From Pomphorhynchus laevis (lineage: Eukaryota; Acanthocephala; Palaeacanthocephala; Echinorhynchida; Pomphorhynchidae), in the NCBI GenBank assembly GCA_012934845.2, contig WNNJ02003809.1:1-64000 (forward strand): a DNA stretch of 64,000 nt. The letters run 5' to 3'. The notes below the pieces were generated by a model. It saw only the letters and a list, made by a program, of their open reading frames with translations, was not told the DNA's origin and ran no database searches. The translations under genes and the position numbers were made by a program. This document shows, one piece after another, positions 61,665-64,000 of the stretch; positions within the stretch are counted from its first letter, which is position 1, and each line of letters starts with the position of its first letter.

Positions 61665-61753
61665 CTGTTTTTCAATCTGTTTCGCTTTTGTGGGCTTGTA
61701 AGCACACAGTCTGTGTGCATTTGCCACATTAAAAAACTTTTCTATACCTGCGA

Positions 61754-63720
61754 ATACACTTGCGATCTCTGCTGAGCGAAAACATGCGCGGGATTCTTAT
61801 CACTAATTGCAAGTTAGGCATTATAGCCAGTTACTAAAACAAAACCTAAGGATTAACCGTGACGCATATTGGAGCAGCATTGCCTTCCAAGCTGAAGCTG
61901 CATCTGCATGTGGTGACATCAGACGATTATTCCAATCCGTGGGAGCTATCACGCGGCCATACACGTGCTCGCTATCGGGATTAAGCGATAACGCAGAAGC
62001 TATCGCATACAACACAGATGCAAAACTAATAATTTGGGCTGAATATTATCGAGAGCTATATAACGAAAACAGAACGCCAGCAAACCAGAATACCCATGAT
62101 GCAACTGTGGAATACGTCGACGTTCACCCTCCAACGACAAATTAGATACAATATTGTATCACCCGCATAAAGAAAGACAAGGCCCCTGGTCTGAGTCGGA
62201 TCACTTCTGAAATTTGCAAGCCTCTAGTATCACATTATATCAGAAACTCGTAGTCCGTTTTAAATTCATATGAAACGTCTCTAAAATTCCAGATCTTTCA
62301 ACGGTCATCATTATGCTGATTTACAAAAGGGTTATGTAAGATCATGCGATAATTATCATCCGATCTCGCTACTTCCTGTCGTTTACAAAGTTCTCAAATT
62401 AATCATACTGGAACGCATTCGGCCAGTGCGATTCGGCCAAGCAGGATTTAGAAAGGGTCGTAGCTGTATTGACCAAATATTTGCCTTGCGATGTGTACTC
62501 GAGACTCGGAATGAGTTTAGACAACCTACGGCGATAGCGTTCCTGGTTGTTAAACCGCGTTTGACAGTATTTGCAGAGAAAGGACGTGGCCTTTTTTAGA
62601 TGAGTATGGGTTCTCTGCGAAGATATCTGCAGTCGTGAAGGCTCTCTACGAACAATCGAACAGTATAACCAGAGTGAGGGAACAACTAAGTTAGAAAATT
62701 CAAGTTATTACAGGGATGAGACAGGGCAGCGTGTTAGCTCCAACTTTGTTTAACGTTGTTGACAAAATACTAAATAGCGCCCTAATAGATCATCGCGATG
62801 GCGTAGAAATTAGCATACAATGGAAGCGTATTTGTGACCTACCTTAAGCGGACGACATTGCACTAATTGCTGAAAATTTTGAGGACCTAATACGAATTAT
62901 TACTAGAACATCCGATGCGGCATCGAAGTACGGACTCTACTTGAACCCCAACAAATGTAAGATACTCTGCGTCGAACCCCTGAAAAAGTTATCACTAAAG
63001 AGCATTGACCGATCGAGTGTGTACACTCATTCTCCTATCTAGGTTGTGTAATATCAGACAACGCTGACACAGAAGAGGACATACTCTCAAAACTAGTCAG
63101 AGCTAATCGAGCGTTTGGCGGAGTTTCGAAATTGTGGAAAGGACGTGACGTTAATTTCAAAACAAACATAAGATTATATTCATCAATAGTACGTCCGGTA
63201 TTACTATACGGATGTGAAACCTGTCCTGACAAAAAGGTGATGATTCGCAAGTTAGAATCGGCTGATCAATCTTCCTCAGAAGAATTGCACAATCTCCCCA
63301 CTGTTGCATATGTCGAATTTAGAGGTCATGAAGAAGTGTTGACAGATTGAAAACATCAGCAATACGATTGCACGTCGTCGATGGATTCACGTATTGAGGA
63401 TGGACTACAACCGACTGCCTAAACTAACCCTTCTTGGTCCATCAAAATCATCGTGGAAACCTCCTAACGGAGGAGTTAGAAAGACTCAAAAGAAGCCTTG
63501 AGCAAATTGCACGACCGTATATATTTCAGAAGACTAACGTTGGATAGCGAACATACCGTGACAATTGGTTGGATATATTGGAGCGACTGGCAAGGGAACG
63601 ATTAGCTTGGAAGCAAGGAATTTGTTGATAATTTATTTTTCTCTTCTTTTGCTTTCTGATGTTTGTGATCGACGGCCAATTAGGTCAAGACCTTTAATAT
63701 ATATAATATATTTATCGAAA
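61754..63720 (+). mobile_element. RTE-type LINE, right part (RT and 3' end)
   Basis: The RTE copy continues after the A-double-prime insertion, from the RT approach region (AISAERKHARDSYH, RINRDAYWSSIAFQAE) through the RT and C-terminal domain to a 3' UTR with GATCGACGGCC and CAAGACCTTTAATATAT (about 63,669-63,710), typical of RTE 3' ends. It lies in the probable intron of the PRC1-like gene, in sense orientation. Confidence 0.8.
61807..63630 (+). pseudogene. RTE reverse transcriptase, decayed
   Basis: 61,807-62,145: NLRINRDAYWSSIAFQAEAA and ACGDIRRLFQSVGAI. 62,160-62,240: KDKAPGLSRITSEICKPL. 62,340-62,520: NYHPISLLPVVYKVLKLIIL, FGQAGFRKGRSCIDQIFALR and ETRNEFRQPTAIAFLV; motif A has lost its Asp. 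62,710: GMRQGSVLAPTLFN (motif B). 62,841: a stop replaces the Tyr of YADDIALIAE. 63,030-63,230: SYLGCVISDNADTEED and SIVRPVLLYGCET. Old and inactive. Confidence 0.75.
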
Positions 63721-63918
63721 TGTAAAAAAGAATTAGTCAGATAAGATAACTGAGTCTACTATAAAAATAAGATGAAGTCTAAAATAAAGATAAATAATTA
63801 TAAATAATTATATACGATGCTATACAATTTATATAACATTTATAAGTTATATTTGCATTTATAAGTTATACGTAGCATTTATATTGTAGACTTAAATTCA
63901 TGTTTTTCTTCATTTTAG

Positions 63919-64000
63919 TTAATGATGGTTTTATAGATTTAATACGAAAGAAGTTTTTAGATTTGCAAGCTTTTAACACACAGTGTATTTTTCAAGCTTG
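63919..64000 (+). CDS. Possible next host exon, truncated by the window edge
   Basis: A good acceptor (TTTTTCTTCATTTTAG, ending 63,918) is followed by a frame open to the window end: NDGFIDLIRKKFLDLQAFNT, a helical-looking segment that could follow the first PRC1-like exon. It requires the previous exon to end in phase 1, whereas the exon at 56,809-56,961 ends in phase 0, so either another small exon lies between, or this belongs elsewhere, or it is chance. Confidence 0.2.

Larger units (their letters stand above)
57651..61753 (+). mobile_element. A-double-prime: A-type LINE inserted in the RTE element, with 8-bp target duplication
   Basis: Plus strand: ORF1 with an added Cys-rich N-terminus (57,768-58,211, then broken frames to 58,830), endonuclease (58,930-59,820), RT (60,230-61,110), C-terminus (61,299-61,664), and 3' UTR hairpin GCACAC-agtct-GTGTGC (61,702-61,718) with the conserved flanks CTTGTAAG and CATTTGCCACATT. 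It is flanked by ATACACTT on both sides (57,643-57,650 and 61,754-61,761), and the RTE frame is in phase across that word. It is diverged from the other A-type copies and much decayed in ORF2. Confidence 0.8.

Noticed and set aside
1-64000. LTR retrotransposons, retrovirus-like or Polinton-like elements
   Set aside because: No long terminal repeats, protease, integrase, capsid or envelope-like sequence was seen; every RT present is of the non-LTR type.

Overview
The window is AT-rich DNA from an animal nuclear genome and is built almost entirely from non-LTR retrotransposons (LINEs), many nested in one another. The case for a metazoan is a spliced host exon (56,809-56,961) resembling the start of PRC1/Ase1/MAP65, spliceosomal intron signals, and CR1-like, RTE and restriction-like-endonuclease (RLE) LINEs. 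The species cannot be read from the sequence. I see no rRNA, CRISPR array, LTR element or virus-like element.

Four LINE groups recur. (1) 'B-type' CR1/L2-like elements: ORF1 with a PHD-like zinc finger plus a nucleic-acid-binding domain, and an overlapping ORF2 with APE endonuclease and reverse transcriptase (RT). (2) 'A-type' CR1-like elements of similar layout, in subfamilies A and A-prime plus a diverged copy near 58 kb, all ending in a conserved 3' hairpin. (3) RLE-type elements: a Cys-rich N-terminus, an RT, and a C-terminal PD-(D/E)xK-like nuclease. (4) One RTE element and one unplaced LINE.

Layout. 1-3.35 kb: B1 (+), ending in an A-type 3' tail. 3.36-6.4 kb: foldback repeats around a gutted B2 (-). 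6.8-10.0 kb: B8 (+), then a tRNA-derived SINE (-). 10.2-15.05 kb: RLE-A (-), carrying two later LINE insertions. 15.15-18.0 kb: two decayed LINEs (-). 18.3-22.9 kb: A-prime copy 1 (+). 22.92-23.57 kb: a 13-bp minisatellite leading directly into RLE-C (+), 23.57-26.37 kb. 26.4-29.8 kb: B7 (-) and E (+), the latter with B10 (-) inside. 29.8-33.9 kb: A3 (-). 33.9-35.2 kb: mostly gene-free. 35.2-40.1 kb: an RLE 3' end, then A4 (-) inserted in an A-prime copy. 40.1-44.5 kb: B3 (-). 44.5-46.6 kb: A-prime copy 2 (+). 46.9-51.4 kb: B4 (+), with one stop in ORF2. 51.7-55.9 kb: B5 (-), with a fully open 996-codon ORF2. 56.8-64 kb: the host exon followed by a probable large intron holding an RTE element split by A-double-prime.

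The most interesting signals are: an RLE-like Cys-rich motif fused to the PHD-type ORF1 of the 58-kb element; compensatory base changes in the A-type 3' hairpin; the coding-complete B5 with its ATGA stop-start overlap; an ORF2 start hidden in the ORF1 Arg-Trp codons of A-type elements; and the stop-free 13-bp array in front of RLE-C. All family and homology statements come from reading by eye; no search or alignment program was run.
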